Shown: positions 45,132-54,220 of the stretch, piece after piece
Layout of the letters: each line of letters begins with the position of its first letter
Position numbering within the stretch: position 1 is the first letter of the stretch
Origin: G963668605 sp963668605
Lineage (GTDB): Bacteria; Acidobacteriota; Terriglobia; Bryobacterales; Bryobacteraceae
Length of the DNA: 64,000 bases
Direction: 5' to 3'
Assembly (NCBI GenBank): GCA_963668605.1
Contig: OY764903.1
Location: 5,766,001-5,830,000 of the forward strand
Translations under genes and position numbers: made by a program
Notes under the pieces: generated by a model
What the model was told of the DNA's origin: nothing
The model's database searches: none
Seen by the model: only the letters and a program-made list of their open reading frames with translations

Positions 45132-46112
45132 TTGGGACTCTATCTCATGATCGCGGTTGGAATCTGGGTCGGATCTATCGCTGTCTGGTGGGCCGTCTCC
45201 CGAGCGTTCCAGTCCGCGGATGTCGATAAGGTCAAGAGTCGGCTTCTCGGCACACCTGAGAAGAAAACCAAAACTGGGCCGAAGAGCGCGGAGCAGAGCC
45301 TGATTTCGGTCGAGGACAAGATAACCGGTAAATATGTGCTCCGCCTGCTCAAGAAGCTCGAACTGAACGAGAGGCTTGGCGAACTGCTCGAACAGGCTGG
45401 CTTGAAATGGAAGGTGGCCCGGCTGATTCACGCCTGCCTGGGGTTATTCCTGTGCGGATTCGTGTTCGGCTGGCATATGTTCCCGAGCAGCATGCGGCTC
45501 CTGGCCGTGGGCTTGGGCTTACTCTGCGGAGCGGCGCCGATCCTCTTCGTGCTTCGGAAGAAGACCAAGCGCATGCGCGCCTTTGAAGAGCAGTTTCCGG
45601 AAAGTCTGGAGTTTGTTGCGCGCTCGATGCGGGCCGGGCATGGATTTGCCGTCTCACTGGAGATGATTCATAAGGAATTCCAGGAACCGCTCGCGAGCGA
45701 ATTCCGCCGGGCGTTTGAGGAGCACAATCTGGGACTGCCGCTTGACGTCGCGTTGCAGAAACTGGCCAAGCGCATCCCGCTGCTCGACGTCCACTTTTTT
45801 GTTTCAGCCGTCCTGCTTCAGAAACGCACGGGTGGCAACTTGGCCGAAATTCTGGACAAACTCGCCTACGTCATCCGCGAGCGATTCAAACTGCGCGGCC
45901 GCATTCGTGCGATCAGCGCGCACGGACGCATGACGGGAACAGCGCTGTCGAGTATCCCGATTGCGGTGGCTTGCCTGATGTTCTTCGTGAACCCGCCCTA
46001 TGTGAAGTTCTTTTTTGAGGACGAGGTGGGGCAGATGATGATGGCCGGCGCCATAACCCTGCAAGTCATAGGGTATCTGGTTATCCAGAAGATCGTGTCG
46101 ATCGAGGTTTAG
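45132..46112 (+). CDS. tadB: Tad platform protein TadB
   Basis: A 326-aa inner-membrane GspF-domain protein. It has an N-terminal membrane helix, a pair of segments around residues 100-145, then the cytosolic domain (EEQFPESLEFVARSMRAGHGF and EEHNLGLPLDVALQKLA) and two C-terminal segments. Start TTG 45132 is chosen because a GGAGG site (45121-45125) lies 6 bases before it, inside the end of cpaF. With TadC it forms the platform that couples the ATPase to pilin movement. Confidence 0.88.
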   Translation: MGLYLMIAVGIWVGSIAVWWAVSRAFQSADVDKVKSRLLGTPEKKTKTGPKSAEQSLISVEDKITGKYVLRLLKKLELNERLGELLEQAGLKWKVARLIHACLGLFLCGFVFGWHMFPSSMRLLAVGLGLLCGAAPILFVLRKKTKRMRAFEEQFPESLEFVARSMRAGHGFAVSLEMIHKEFQEPLASEFRRAFEEHNLGLPLDVALQKLAKRIPLLDVHFFVSAVLLQKRTGGNLAEILDKLAYVIRERFKLRGRIRAISAHGRMTGTALSSIPIAVACLMFFVNPPYVKFFFEDEVGQMMMAGAITLQVIGYLVIQKIVSIEV

Positions 46113-46115
46113 CTT

Positions 46116-47036
46116 ATGCCTGTACTCTTGGCCGGGATCGTTTTCGTTGCCGTCGTGCTGGGCGTCTCGATGCTTGGGATGAAGCTCTGGGTGCGTCCCA
46201 AGGAAGCAATCGAGCGTGTGGCTGGCGTTGGGATGAGTCCCGCGGATCATATGCCGTCGCATCCGAGCCTGGCGTTCCGGGATCTGCTGCAACGATTGGG
46301 CACGGTTATTCCCACGTCGCCGAAGGATGCCAATGTTATCCAGAAGCGGCTGATTCGCGCGGGATACCGCAATTCGAACGCGATGAAGATCCTCTACGGC
46401 GCGAAGGCGTTTTTCGTAGTCGTGCTCCCGCTCCTGATGAGTCTGATCGTTTCCGGGTCGGCTGCACCGTCGGAGAACAAGTTACTTGCGGTGATCGCCG
46501 CGGCTGCAGCGGGCTTCTTTGGTCCGAACGAATACGTCAAGATCATGGCCAAGCGCCGCCAGAAGGCTGTCCGCCGGGCGCTGCCCAACGCATTAGACCT
46601 TCTTGTGGTTTGCGTCGAGTCGGGGCTAGGTCTGGACCAGGCCATCGTGCAGGTGGCGAAAGAACTGGAACACGCACACCCGGAAATTAGCGAAGAGTTC
46701 ACTATTGTGAATTTAGAGCTAAAGGCTGGGAACCGACGTGCCGATTCTTTAAGAAACCTCGCAGAGAGAACCGGAGTGGATGATTTGAGGAAGTTGGTGG
46801 CGGTTCTGATCCAGGCGGACCGGTTTGGCACCGGGGTGGCTCAGAGCCTTCGGGCACACGCCGACTATATGCGGGTGCAAGCGCGCCAGATCGCGGAAGA
46901 GAAAGCGGCAAAACTGGGCGTGAAGTTGATTTTTCCGATTTTCTTTTGCATTTTGCCGTCGCTGTTTGTGGTGACGGTTGGGCCGATAGCAATGAGAATC
47001 ATCCGGGAGTTGATCCCGATGATGAACAACATGTAG
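46116..47036 (+). CDS. tadC: Tad platform protein TadC
   Basis: A 306-aa second GspF-type platform protein, starting 3 bases after the tadB stop. Membrane segments lie at about residues 4-22, 95-113, 120-138 and 265-285, with RRALPNALDLLVVCVESGLGLDQAI, the typical GspF core, between. The C-terminus (FPIFFCILPSLFVVTVGPIAMRII) is usual for TadC. No flp, tadD, tadE, tadF or tadG gene follows; a 30-residue reading frame comes next. Confidence 0.9.
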   Translation: MPVLLAGIVFVAVVLGVSMLGMKLWVRPKEAIERVAGVGMSPADHMPSHPSLAFRDLLQRLGTVIPTSPKDANVIQKRLIRAGYRNSNAMKILYGAKAFFVVVLPLLMSLIVSGSAAPSENKLLAVIAAAAAGFFGPNEYVKIMAKRRQKAVRRALPNALDLLVVCVESGLGLDQAIVQVAKELEHAHPEISEEFTIVNLELKAGNRRADSLRNLAERTGVDDLRKLVAVLIQADRFGTGVAQSLRAHADYMRVQARQIAEEKAAKLGVKLIFPIFFCILPSLFVVTVGPIAMRIIRELIPMMNNM

Positions 47037-47070
47037 GAAAGGGAAGCCCGCTAAGCGGGAAGGAGAAAAA

Positions 47071-47163
47071 ATGGACGCATCTTTGGTTCGCATCGTTTGT
47101 GCTGTACTCGCGGTTCTCTTCTTAGGAGTGATCGTGCTGCGGCGTAAGAAGAGCGCTGACTAG
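47071..47163 (+). CDS. 30-residue single-span membrane peptide
   Basis: A short frame too small for usual gene calling: MDASLVRIVCAVLAVLFLGV followed by IVLRRKKSAD. It has a strong AGGAG ribosome-binding site 7 bases before the ATG (47061-47065), one transmembrane helix and a positively charged C-terminal tail. A small CCCGC/GCGGG hairpin at 47047-47059 precedes the ribosome site. It lies 34 bases after tadC, in the position where pilin-like genes could be expected, but lacks the Flp pattern (Glu/Tyr pair after the cleavage site). It may be a small assembly factor or structural subunit. Confidence 0.55.
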   Translation: MDASLVRIVCAVLAVLFLGVIVLRRKKSAD

Positions 47164-47257
47164 CGTGGACGGTCTGGCGGAAAAGGGGGCGTAAGCTTGA
47201 GCGATCGCGCCCCCGAAAGCCAGTAGAAGTCTGAAAGTTCTTGTAAGGGCAAGTCTT

Positions 47258-50248
47258 ATGAATGGCAAGTCTTGGTTGATGATCGGTGCTCTGGCTTGCT
47301 TCCTCGCGGGAGCAGCGTCGGCCGGCACTTTTGGGAAAGTCGTAGCGATTGGGGGCCACGCGTCGGATCTGGCTCTCGACGAAGCTCGTGGCGTCGTCTA
47401 CGTGGCAAACTTCACAGCCAACCGTATTGAAGTGATGTCGCTGTCGGACGCTTCGGTACAGAGATCAATCAATGTGCCGCCCCAGCCGGGAGCGCTTGCC
47501 CTCTCGCCGGACGGGCGCATCTTGCTGGTCGCGCATGTCAGCAATTTCCAGGCGCCAAGCACGTCAAACAATGCTTTGACCGTCATCAATTTAGAGACGG
47601 GTGAAAAGCAGACTTTCGTGATGGGCTTTCCTCCGTTGGGGCTCGCCTTCGGGATCGACAACCGGGCCTTGATCGTGACCACAAGCGACTTCCTGCTGTT
47701 CGATCCGATCCTCGGAACGACACAGGTACTGGATACCGTCGCTGGGGTCACCGCAAAGACTCTTCCGGTCGCTCCTGCGAATTTTCCGCCCCAGATCATC
47801 GCTGCCTCTGTGGCGGCATCGGCTGATGGGATGAGGATCTTTGGTCTCACTGACACGATCCGCTTCCGCTACGACGTCGACCTGAAACGGGTCGTCTCTC
47901 TGGGTTACGTCGCTGTACCGGCGCTCGGTCCTCGCACAGTCAGCGTGAACCGGGAAGGTTCGCTATACGCCGCGGGCTGGGGCCTGTTTCAATCTAAGGG
48001 AATCCAAGATACGCTGGTTGCCCAGTGGCGGAATCCGTCGGGGGCGCTCAATATCGGCAGTCACGCGATTGACTCCGAGCGCAGATTGATTTACGCGCAG
48101 ATTCCAGAAGCCGGCGAGCAGGCGACGGGCACGTCCGCAACTCCGATCCTGATGATTGCCGATCTGGACAATCTGGCAATTCGTGAAAAGCTGCAATTGC
48201 CGGAGAATCTTGCCGGCAAGAGCGTTCTGTCTTCCGATGGAGGCACGCTGTACTCCGTCTCCGACAGTGGCGTACTGGTGCTGCCGGTCGGCTCTCTTGG
48301 CAGGATTCCGCGGGTGATCGCGACGCAGGAAGATATTCTGATTCGCGGGAATTCGTGCGACCGGCGCGTGGCTACCCAGGAACTGACCATAGTCGATCCA
48401 GGCGGCAACAATACTGCTTTTTCGATCGTCTCTTCGGATACGGCCGTAACGGTCTCTCCGTCTTCCGGGCTGACCCCGGCGACGGTGAAAATCCGGATCG
48501 ATCCGTCCAGTTTCCAGAATCAGAAGGGGACAATCACAACGACGCTGACGATCCGCTCGGCTCAGGCCGTCAATGTCCCCCCGACCGTGCGTGTCCTTAC
48601 GAACCTGCACGATCCGGACCAGCGTGGGACTTCGGTGAACGTTGCAGGAAAACTCGTCGACCTGCTTGCGGATCCGACGCGCGACCGCTTCTACATTGTG
48701 CGCCAGGACAAGAATCAGGTGCTGGTCTTCGACGGTTCGACATACGCGCAGATCGCGGTGCTGCGAACCGGAAACACGCCCACGCAGATGGCAATTACGT
48801 TTGATCGGCGTTATCTGCTCGTCGGCAATGATAATTCGCAACTCGCCAGCGTCTTCGACCTGGAAACATTAGAGCCGCAGGCTCCGATTGTGTTTCCCGG
48901 CGGACACTATCCACGTTCGTTGGCATCGTCGGGCGGTGCAATTTTGGCCGCAAGCCGGGTTGCCGGTCCGAAGCACACGATCGACCGTGTGGACTGGTCG
49001 ACCCGTTCCGCGGTGACGCTCCCGTCACTCGGAGTTTACGAGAATACGGTCGCCCTGAATACGGTGCTGGTCGCCACGCCAAACGGATCGTCGATCATGG
49101 CGGCGCAATCCGACGGTAATGTGTTGCTCTACAACGCGAATGTGGACAACTTTACGATTTCCCGCAAGGATTTCACGGCATTGAGCGGTGCGTTTGGCGC
49201 TTCCAGCTACGACGCTTTTGTCGTAGGCAACTATCTCCTGAATGCGTCGCTGGTTCCAGCGAGGAAGTTCGAGTCGGCGACGGGCGACCCATCCGGATTC
49301 GCCTTCGTCGACCAATTCGGCCTGCGGACAACCTCGGCCGGATCCTCTAGCCCGGGCGTGATCCAGCGGGCCGATCTGAACAGTGGCGATGGGGCACGTG
49401 CCACGCGCATGGTTGAGTCTCCGCTGCTGGGCGATCCAACGTTTGCGTTCACGCGGACCCTGGCGCCGTTGTATAACCGCAGCGCCATTATCAACCTGAC
49501 GACATCCGGCTTTACGGTTCTTTCCTGGAACTATGACGCGGCGGTTGCGCCTCCGCGCATTGACCGCATCGTCAACGCGGCTGACATGACATCGTCTGTC
49601 GCTCCGGGCAGCCTGATTTCGCTCTTTGGACGGGATTTGAGCCCAGTGAACATCGCGACGAGCGAGATGCCATTGCCGACGGCGTTGGGAGAGACCTGCC
49701 TGACAGTGAACGGTATCGCCGTTCCGATGTTGTTTGTGTCGCCCAGCCAGATCAATGCGCAGATGCCTTTCCAGGCGGATGGCAACGTGACGCTGATACT
49801 GCGCACTCCGGGCGGAGTGAGCGACAACTTCAACTTGAGTGTGCTGCCGGGCGCGCCGAGTGTTTTCCGGTCGGGCACGGCTGGACCGGACACAGGGATT
49901 CCCACCATGCTTCGCGATCGGAACGGAGAACTGGTGACGCAGTCCAACCCGGTCCACTGGAGCGATGTCATTACGATCTACTTAACCGGCTTGGGACGCA
50001 CGTCCCCGGCAGTGGAAACCGGCGTTCCGGCTCCAGGAGACCCGCCGGCGTCAGTGCTGGTGATGCCGTCCGTGACGCTTGGCGGCGTTCCCCTCCAGGT
50101 CAACTTTGCCGGACTCGCACCCGGCCAGGTAGGCGTGTATCAGATCAATGCCACAGTGCCACGAAATGTGCCGCTCGGCATGTCGGTTCCATTGACCATT
50201 TCGCAGAGTGCCAGCAGCACTGTCCTTCAAGTGCGGGTGGTTGAATAA
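47258..50248 (+). CDS. Exported propeller-like protein with Solibacter-type C-terminal domain
   Basis: A 996-aa protein with a signal peptide (SWLMIGALACFLAGAASA). Residues about 25-330 and 445-770 have repeating YVANFTANRIEVMSLSD- and DRFYIVRQDKNQVLVFDGS-type segments, consistent with beta-propeller blades. An Ig-like region (about 365-445) interrupts them. The last 240 residues (VNAADMTSSVAPGSLISLFG, VSPSQINAQMP, YLTGLGRTSP) match the C-terminal domain characteristic of Solibacter proteins. It lies 94 bases behind the 30-residue frame, at the end of the Tad block, and could be its cargo or a surface partner; no direct evidence exists. Confidence 0.85.
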   Translation: MNGKSWLMIGALACFLAGAASAGTFGKVVAIGGHASDLALDEARGVVYVANFTANRIEVMSLSDASVQRSINVPPQPGALALSPDGRILLVAHVSNFQAPSTSNNALTVINLETGEKQTFVMGFPPLGLAFGIDNRALIVTTSDFLLFDPILGTTQVLDTVAGVTAKTLPVAPANFPPQIIAASVAASADGMRIFGLTDTIRFRYDVDLKRVVSLGYVAVPALGPRTVSVNREGSLYAAGWGLFQSKGIQDTLVAQWRNPSGALNIGSHAIDSERRLIYAQIPEAGEQATGTSATPILMIADLDNLAIREKLQLPENLAGKSVLSSDGGTLYSVSDSGVLVLPVGSLGRIPRVIATQEDILIRGNSCDRRVATQELTIVDPGGNNTAFSIVSSDTAVTVSPSSGLTPATVKIRIDPSSFQNQKGTITTTLTIRSAQAVNVPPTVRVLTNLHDPDQRGTSVNVAGKLVDLLADPTRDRFYIVRQDKNQVLVFDGSTYAQIAVLRTGNTPTQMAITFDRRYLLVGNDNSQLASVFDLETLEPQAPIVFPGGHYPRSLASSGGAILAASRVAGPKHTIDRVDWSTRSAVTLPSLGVYENTVALNTVLVATPNGSSIMAAQSDGNVLLYNANVDNFTISRKDFTALSGAFGASSYDAFVVGNYLLNASLVPARKFESATGDPSGFAFVDQFGLRTTSAGSSSPGVIQRADLNSGDGARATRMVESPLLGDPTFAFTRTLAPLYNRSAIINLTTSGFTVLSWNYDAAVAPPRIDRIVNAADMTSSVAPGSLISLFGRDLSPVNIATSEMPLPTALGETCLTVNGIAVPMLFVSPSQINAQMPFQADGNVTLILRTPGGVSDNFNLSVLPGAPSVFRSGTAGPDTGIPTMLRDRNGELVTQSNPVHWSDVITIYLTGLGRTSPAVETGVPAPGDPPASVLVMPSVTLGGVPLQVNFAGLAPGQVGVYQINATVPRNVPLGMSVPLTISQSASSTVLQVRVVE

Positions 50249-50295
50249 CAGAATTCGCCGCTTCTCGCCTGGGCGAGAGACGTAACAGGAGAGCT

Positions 50296-50937
50296 ATGCA
50301 CAGACTTACGATTACAATCATCACGGTATTGTTGGTGGCCAGTTCCACGGCGCTGGCACAGAAATGGGAGTTCGGCGCCGTCGGCGGAGCCAGTATCTAC
50401 ACCTCCCAGACTGCGACATCGGGCACCGCTAGCGCTGACGCCGGATTCAAGAACGGCTATTCAGCGGGAGTGCTGGTGGGGAACAACATCTCCGACCATG
50501 TGGGCGGCGAAGTCCGTTACCTCTATTCGATGAACGATTTGGAGGTCAAATCCGGTTCGGCGCGCGCGGGCATGAGCGCACAATCGCACGCCATCCACTA
50601 TGACCTGCTGTTCCATTTTACGCCGCGCAACTCCCGGGTCCGGCCGTTTGTTTCGGTCGGCGGCGGAACCAAATACTACCGTTCTACCGGCAACGAGACG
50701 GCGTTCCAGCCGCTCAGCAATCTGGTTTTGCTGACCAGGGCGAACGAATGGAAAGGTATGTTTGCCGTCGGCGGTGGTGTGAAGATCGCTGTGAGCAAGC
50801 ACGTCAGCCTTCGCGCGGAATTTAAGGACTACATTTCACCGATTCCCACCAAGTTGCTCACTCCGGCCCGTAACGCGCAACTGAGCGGCTGGATGCAGAA
50901 TTTCGTGCCGTTGTTCGGAATCGTATATACAAATTGA
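50296..50937 (+). CDS. Small outer-membrane beta-barrel protein
   Basis: A 213-aa exported protein with a signal peptide (TITIITVLLVASSTALAQ). The rest has alternating beta-strand patterns (WEFGAVGGASIY, VGGEVRYLYSMND, HAIHYDLLFHFTP, SLRAEFKDYISPI) as in OmpA/OmpW-like 8-stranded barrels, ending FVPLFGIVYTN. A GGAGAG site precedes the ATG. It lies 37 bases before the decaheme cytochrome gene and may share its transcript, so a role in the porin-cytochrome group is possible. Confidence 0.75.
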   Translation: MHRLTITIITVLLVASSTALAQKWEFGAVGGASIYTSQTATSGTASADAGFKNGYSAGVLVGNNISDHVGGEVRYLYSMNDLEVKSGSARAGMSAQSHAIHYDLLFHFTPRNSRVRPFVSVGGGTKYYRSTGNETAFQPLSNLVLLTRANEWKGMFAVGGGVKIAVSKHVSLRAEFKDYISPIPTKLLTPARNAQLSGWMQNFVPLFGIVYTN

Positions 50938-50974
50938 TTTTGCCGTTGGGCGAAAGTCATCTATAGTTGCTTAA

Positions 50975-51922
50975 GTGAATGTCTTTTCTGGAATGCTTCC
51001 CGTTGCGCTGCTCCTAGCCGCATGGCCTGGGGCAGCACAGCGGACGGTCCAGCCGCCGCCCAACCCTGAAAGTAAGTATGTCGGCGGCGCGGTCTGCAAG
51101 ACCTGCCACCCGGACGTCTGGCTCAATTTTTACAGGAATCCTCACTACAAGGCTGTGGCGAGTGGTAAAGAGCCTCCCGAAAAGACGGGCTGCGAAAGCT
51201 GCCATGGTCCAGGCAAGGCGCACGTGGAAGCGCGGGGCGGGAAAGCGACGATCATCGCCTTCTCACAGCTGACGCCGAAACGGGTCCTCGACAAGTGTCT
51301 CGAATGCCACGGCAAGGATCTCTCCCGCGCCGAGATCCGGCGGAGTTCGCACTCACAGTCGGACATTGTCTGCTCCAACTGCCACTCAATCCACAAGTCA
51401 CCGGCCCCAAAGTTTCTGCTGGCCAAGAAACAGACCGACCTCTGCTATACCTGTCACGCGGCCGTTCGCGCGCAGTTCTCCATGCCCTTCAAGCACCGCG
51501 TAAACGAAGGCTTCGTGCAGTGCACGGATTGCCACAATCCGCACGGCGCGGCGGCTCCGACGTGGCGCATGTCCCAGCGGCCGCAAATGGTGGGGCAGGC
51601 GCTAGCCAACGAAGAAGCGTGCCTGAAATGCCACTCCGACAAGCGTGGCCCATTTGTGTATGAACACACGGCCGTCCGCGGCGACGGCTGCGAAACCTGT
51701 CATCAACCGCACGGTTCGATGAACCCGAAACTACTGCGGCGCCCGGTGATTTTCACTGTCTGCCTGGAGTGCCACAATGGCGCGGGCAATTTTGGGAGAC
51801 AGGGCGATGGCATCCTAACGCAGTCGGCTTCGCACAATATGGCCGAACCGCGCTTCCAAAACTGCACCACGTGCCACGTTCGGATTCACGGGTCGAATTC
51901 CGACCGGCTATTCTTGCGATGA
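50975..51922 (+). CDS. Decaheme c-type cytochrome, DmsE family
   Basis: A 315-aa periplasmic or outer-membrane cytochrome. Ten CxxCH heme sites are seen: CKTCH, CESCH, CLECH, CSNCH, CYTCH, CTDCH, CLKCH, CETCH, CLECH and CTTCH. The length and spacing match DmsE/MtrA-type cytochromes that pass electrons through a barrel to the outside. A signal peptide (GMLPVALLLAAWPGAAQ) follows the GTG start at 50975; ATG 50993 is an alternative. The stop overlaps an ATG of the MtrB-like gene (ATGA). No terminal reductase gene (DmsA) is adjacent, so the acceptor is unknown. Confidence 0.9.
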   Translation: MNVFSGMLPVALLLAAWPGAAQRTVQPPPNPESKYVGGAVCKTCHPDVWLNFYRNPHYKAVASGKEPPEKTGCESCHGPGKAHVEARGGKATIIAFSQLTPKRVLDKCLECHGKDLSRAEIRRSSHSQSDIVCSNCHSIHKSPAPKFLLAKKQTDLCYTCHAAVRAQFSMPFKHRVNEGFVQCTDCHNPHGAAAPTWRMSQRPQMVGQALANEEACLKCHSDKRGPFVYEHTAVRGDGCETCHQPHGSMNPKLLRRPVIFTVCLECHNGAGNFGRQGDGILTQSASHNMAEPRFQNCTTCHVRIHGSNSDRLFLR

Positions 51923-51933
51923 AGGGAAGCGGC

Positions 51934-53904
51934 ATGAGACCACAACGAATCCTGGTTCTCTTGGCTCTGTGGGCGACAGCTTTCGCGCAGACGCCAGTTG
52001 CGCCAACGCCGGAGCCTGTGGGCAAGTCGCGCGGAGAAGATAGAAACGGGTACAACATCGTAAATTCCTTCGAGACCGGCTATCGTTTCCGAACGGTCGA
52101 CGGCAACCTGGGCAAGTACCGCAGCGACGTCAACTACGGAAACGGCATCCGTCTGCTTAGCGGCAACCTGTCGGTGAACTCCAAGGATGGCCATGGCAGG
52201 CTTTTCGACGAGATTGTGCTGTCCACGCTCGGGCTCGGCAACGATCCCTACCAATTCGCGACTCTGCGGCTTCAGAAGAACGGCCTCTACCGCTACGACA
52301 TGCAATGGCGCTTGAACGAATACTACAATCCGGCGCTTACGATCAGTTCGGGGGCGCACCTCATGGACACGCGCCGCCGCTTGCAGGACCACGACCTCAC
52401 TCTGCTGCCGCAGTCCCGAATCCGCTTCCTGCTTGGGTATACGCGGAACTCGCAAGACGGCCCCGCGCTTTCGACAGTACAGCAGTTCGGTTCGGGGCAG
52501 GACGAGTTCCCGGTTTTTGCGAACATCCACCGCGTGCGCAACGAGTACCGATTGGGCGCGGAGGCACTGCTGCTCGGCACCCGCATTACGGTGATGCACG
52601 GGTGGGACAACTTCAAGGAAGACACACCCTACGGCTCGACCCAGACGGACCCCGGCTTCAACCCGAATGACCGCATCACCTTGAATCTCTTCAATCGCAC
52701 GGAACCCTATCACGGCAATACGCCCTATTGGCGCCTGGGTCTCACGCGGGAGCAGGGCAAATGGCTCGCCGTCCATGGCCGCTTCAATTACGCCATCGGC
52801 CGCCGGGATTTTCTTTTCGACGAGTCGGCAACGGGCACGGATCGCAGCGGATTGGCGCGAGACCGCCAGATTCTAGTCGCCGGCAGCGGCAGCCGGCCGG
52901 TCGCCTCCGGCAGCTTGACGCTAAGCCTGTTTCCGGGCGCGCGGCTGACCGTAACCAATCACACCGCCTTCCATAGCACTCGCATGGAGGGCGAAAATAC
53001 GTACCGGGAACTGATTAATTCGCAGGGCGGCTTCACCAGCTACGATTTCAACTACCTCGGTATCCGCACGATCGCCAACGCCACCGACGCGAACTATCGG
53101 GCCATGTCCTGGCTGACGCTCTATGCCGGTTACCGTTACTCCGCACGGCAGATACGTTCCGTCGAACGGCAAGGTCCGGTCCCGTCGCCGGACGACATTC
53201 GCGCCACCCAGGATAACCATCTGAATTCCGGCCTCGGCGGGTTCCGTCTGCGGCCGGTCAAGCCCCTGACGATCAATCTCGACGCCGAGGTGGGACGCGC
53301 GGACCGGCCGCTTTATCCGATCAGCGAAAAGAGATACCACGCGCTGAATGGACGCGTTCAGTACAAGATGAAGTCGCTGCTGCTTTCGGGAGCCACGAGG
53401 ACTAGCTACAACACGAATTCAGTGAGCTTCAGCGCGCACAGCTCGCGTTCGAGAAACTACTCTGTCAACGCCTCCTGGGCGCCGCTGGAATGGTTCTCCT
53501 TCGATGCCGGCTATTCCAAAATTCACTTGGACACGATCTCGGGGCTAGCCTATTTCTCAACCTCGCAACTCGTAGCCGGGCGGTCGCTGTACATCAGTAA
53601 TATCCACGCGCTGAACGGCGGCATCCGCGTCAGCATCCGAAAGAAAGCGGATCTCTTTGCGGGCTACAACCGGGTGCAGGATCGGGGAGACGGACGGTCA
53701 GGACTTGTGGCAGCCGACGCTTTCATTAATGCGCAGACGTTCCCGCTCTCGTTCACGTCGCCGTTGGCCAGGCTCTCGATTCCGGTCTGGAAGCGAATGC
53801 GGCTGAACTTCGGTTATCAGTATTACGACTACGGTGAAAGGTTCTACACGCGGCAGAACTACCGGGCGCACACGGGATATTCCAGCGTGTTATGGTCTTT
53901 TTAG
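51934..53904 (+). CDS. MtrB/PioB family outer-membrane porin
   Basis: A 656-aa protein with a signal peptide (ILVLLALWATAFAQ) and a long series of beta-strand pairs (FRTVDGNLGKYRSDVNYGNG, FATLRLQKNGLYRYDMQWRL, ...RMRLNFGYQYYDYGERFY). The end is aromatic (SSVLWSF), as for outer-membrane barrels. It matches the MtrB/PioB/DmsF group, which surrounds a decaheme cytochrome in the outer membrane. The CxxC pair near the N-terminus of Shewanella MtrB is absent. Start 51934 has a GAAGGGA site; ATG 51919, overlapping the cytochrome stop, is an alternative. Confidence 0.85.
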   Translation: MRPQRILVLLALWATAFAQTPVAPTPEPVGKSRGEDRNGYNIVNSFETGYRFRTVDGNLGKYRSDVNYGNGIRLLSGNLSVNSKDGHGRLFDEIVLSTLGLGNDPYQFATLRLQKNGLYRYDMQWRLNEYYNPALTISSGAHLMDTRRRLQDHDLTLLPQSRIRFLLGYTRNSQDGPALSTVQQFGSGQDEFPVFANIHRVRNEYRLGAEALLLGTRITVMHGWDNFKEDTPYGSTQTDPGFNPNDRITLNLFNRTEPYHGNTPYWRLGLTREQGKWLAVHGRFNYAIGRRDFLFDESATGTDRSGLARDRQILVAGSGSRPVASGSLTLSLFPGARLTVTNHTAFHSTRMEGENTYRELINSQGGFTSYDFNYLGIRTIANATDANYRAMSWLTLYAGYRYSARQIRSVERQGPVPSPDDIRATQDNHLNSGLGGFRLRPVKPLTINLDAEVGRADRPLYPISEKRYHALNGRVQYKMKSLLLSGATRTSYNTNSVSFSAHSSRSRNYSVNASWAPLEWFSFDAGYSKIHLDTISGLAYFSTSQLVAGRSLYISNIHALNGGIRVSIRKKADLFAGYNRVQDRGDGRSGLVAADAFINAQTFPLSFTSPLARLSIPVWKRMRLNFGYQYYDYGERFYTRQNYRAHTGYSSVLWSF

Positions 53905-53907
53905 CAA

Positions 53908-54219
53908 ATGCACATACAGATCACGACGTTTGGCTTTATCACGGCGATTCTGATGGGTTTGACTGTGTGGCTGTTTGTCGCGCGCTTCACGAAGCCGCTG
54001 GAAAGCAACTGGCCCCTGGTCTATTATCTGGGCGTCGTAGTGTACTCGAAAGTGTTTGAAGGAGTGCTGGAGCCTTACTGGGTGTTCGTCGGCGCCGTTA
54101 GCGGACTGTTTCTGCGCTTCGAGTTTATGGGCGGTTTGTTCCTGAAATTCGTGCGTACGATCGAGGCCCTCGTGCTCGTCTATATCCTGTGGCACGGATT
54201 TTCGAAGAGCATGGGCTGA
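53908..54219 (+). CDS. Small polytopic membrane protein of unknown function
   Basis: A 103-aa protein with three or four hydrophobic segments (FITAILMGLTVWLFVARFT, WPLVYYLGVVVYS, YWVFVGAVSGLFLRF, TIEALVLVYILWHGF). I do not recognise a family. It begins 3 bases after the MtrB-like stop, so it is very likely co-transcribed with the cytochrome and porin, and could support their assembly or electron supply. Confidence 0.65.
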   Translation: MHIQITTFGFITAILMGLTVWLFVARFTKPLESNWPLVYYLGVVVYSKVFEGVLEPYWVFVGAVSGLFLRFEFMGGLFLKFVRTIEALVLVYILWHGFSKSMG

Positions 54220-54220
54220 T

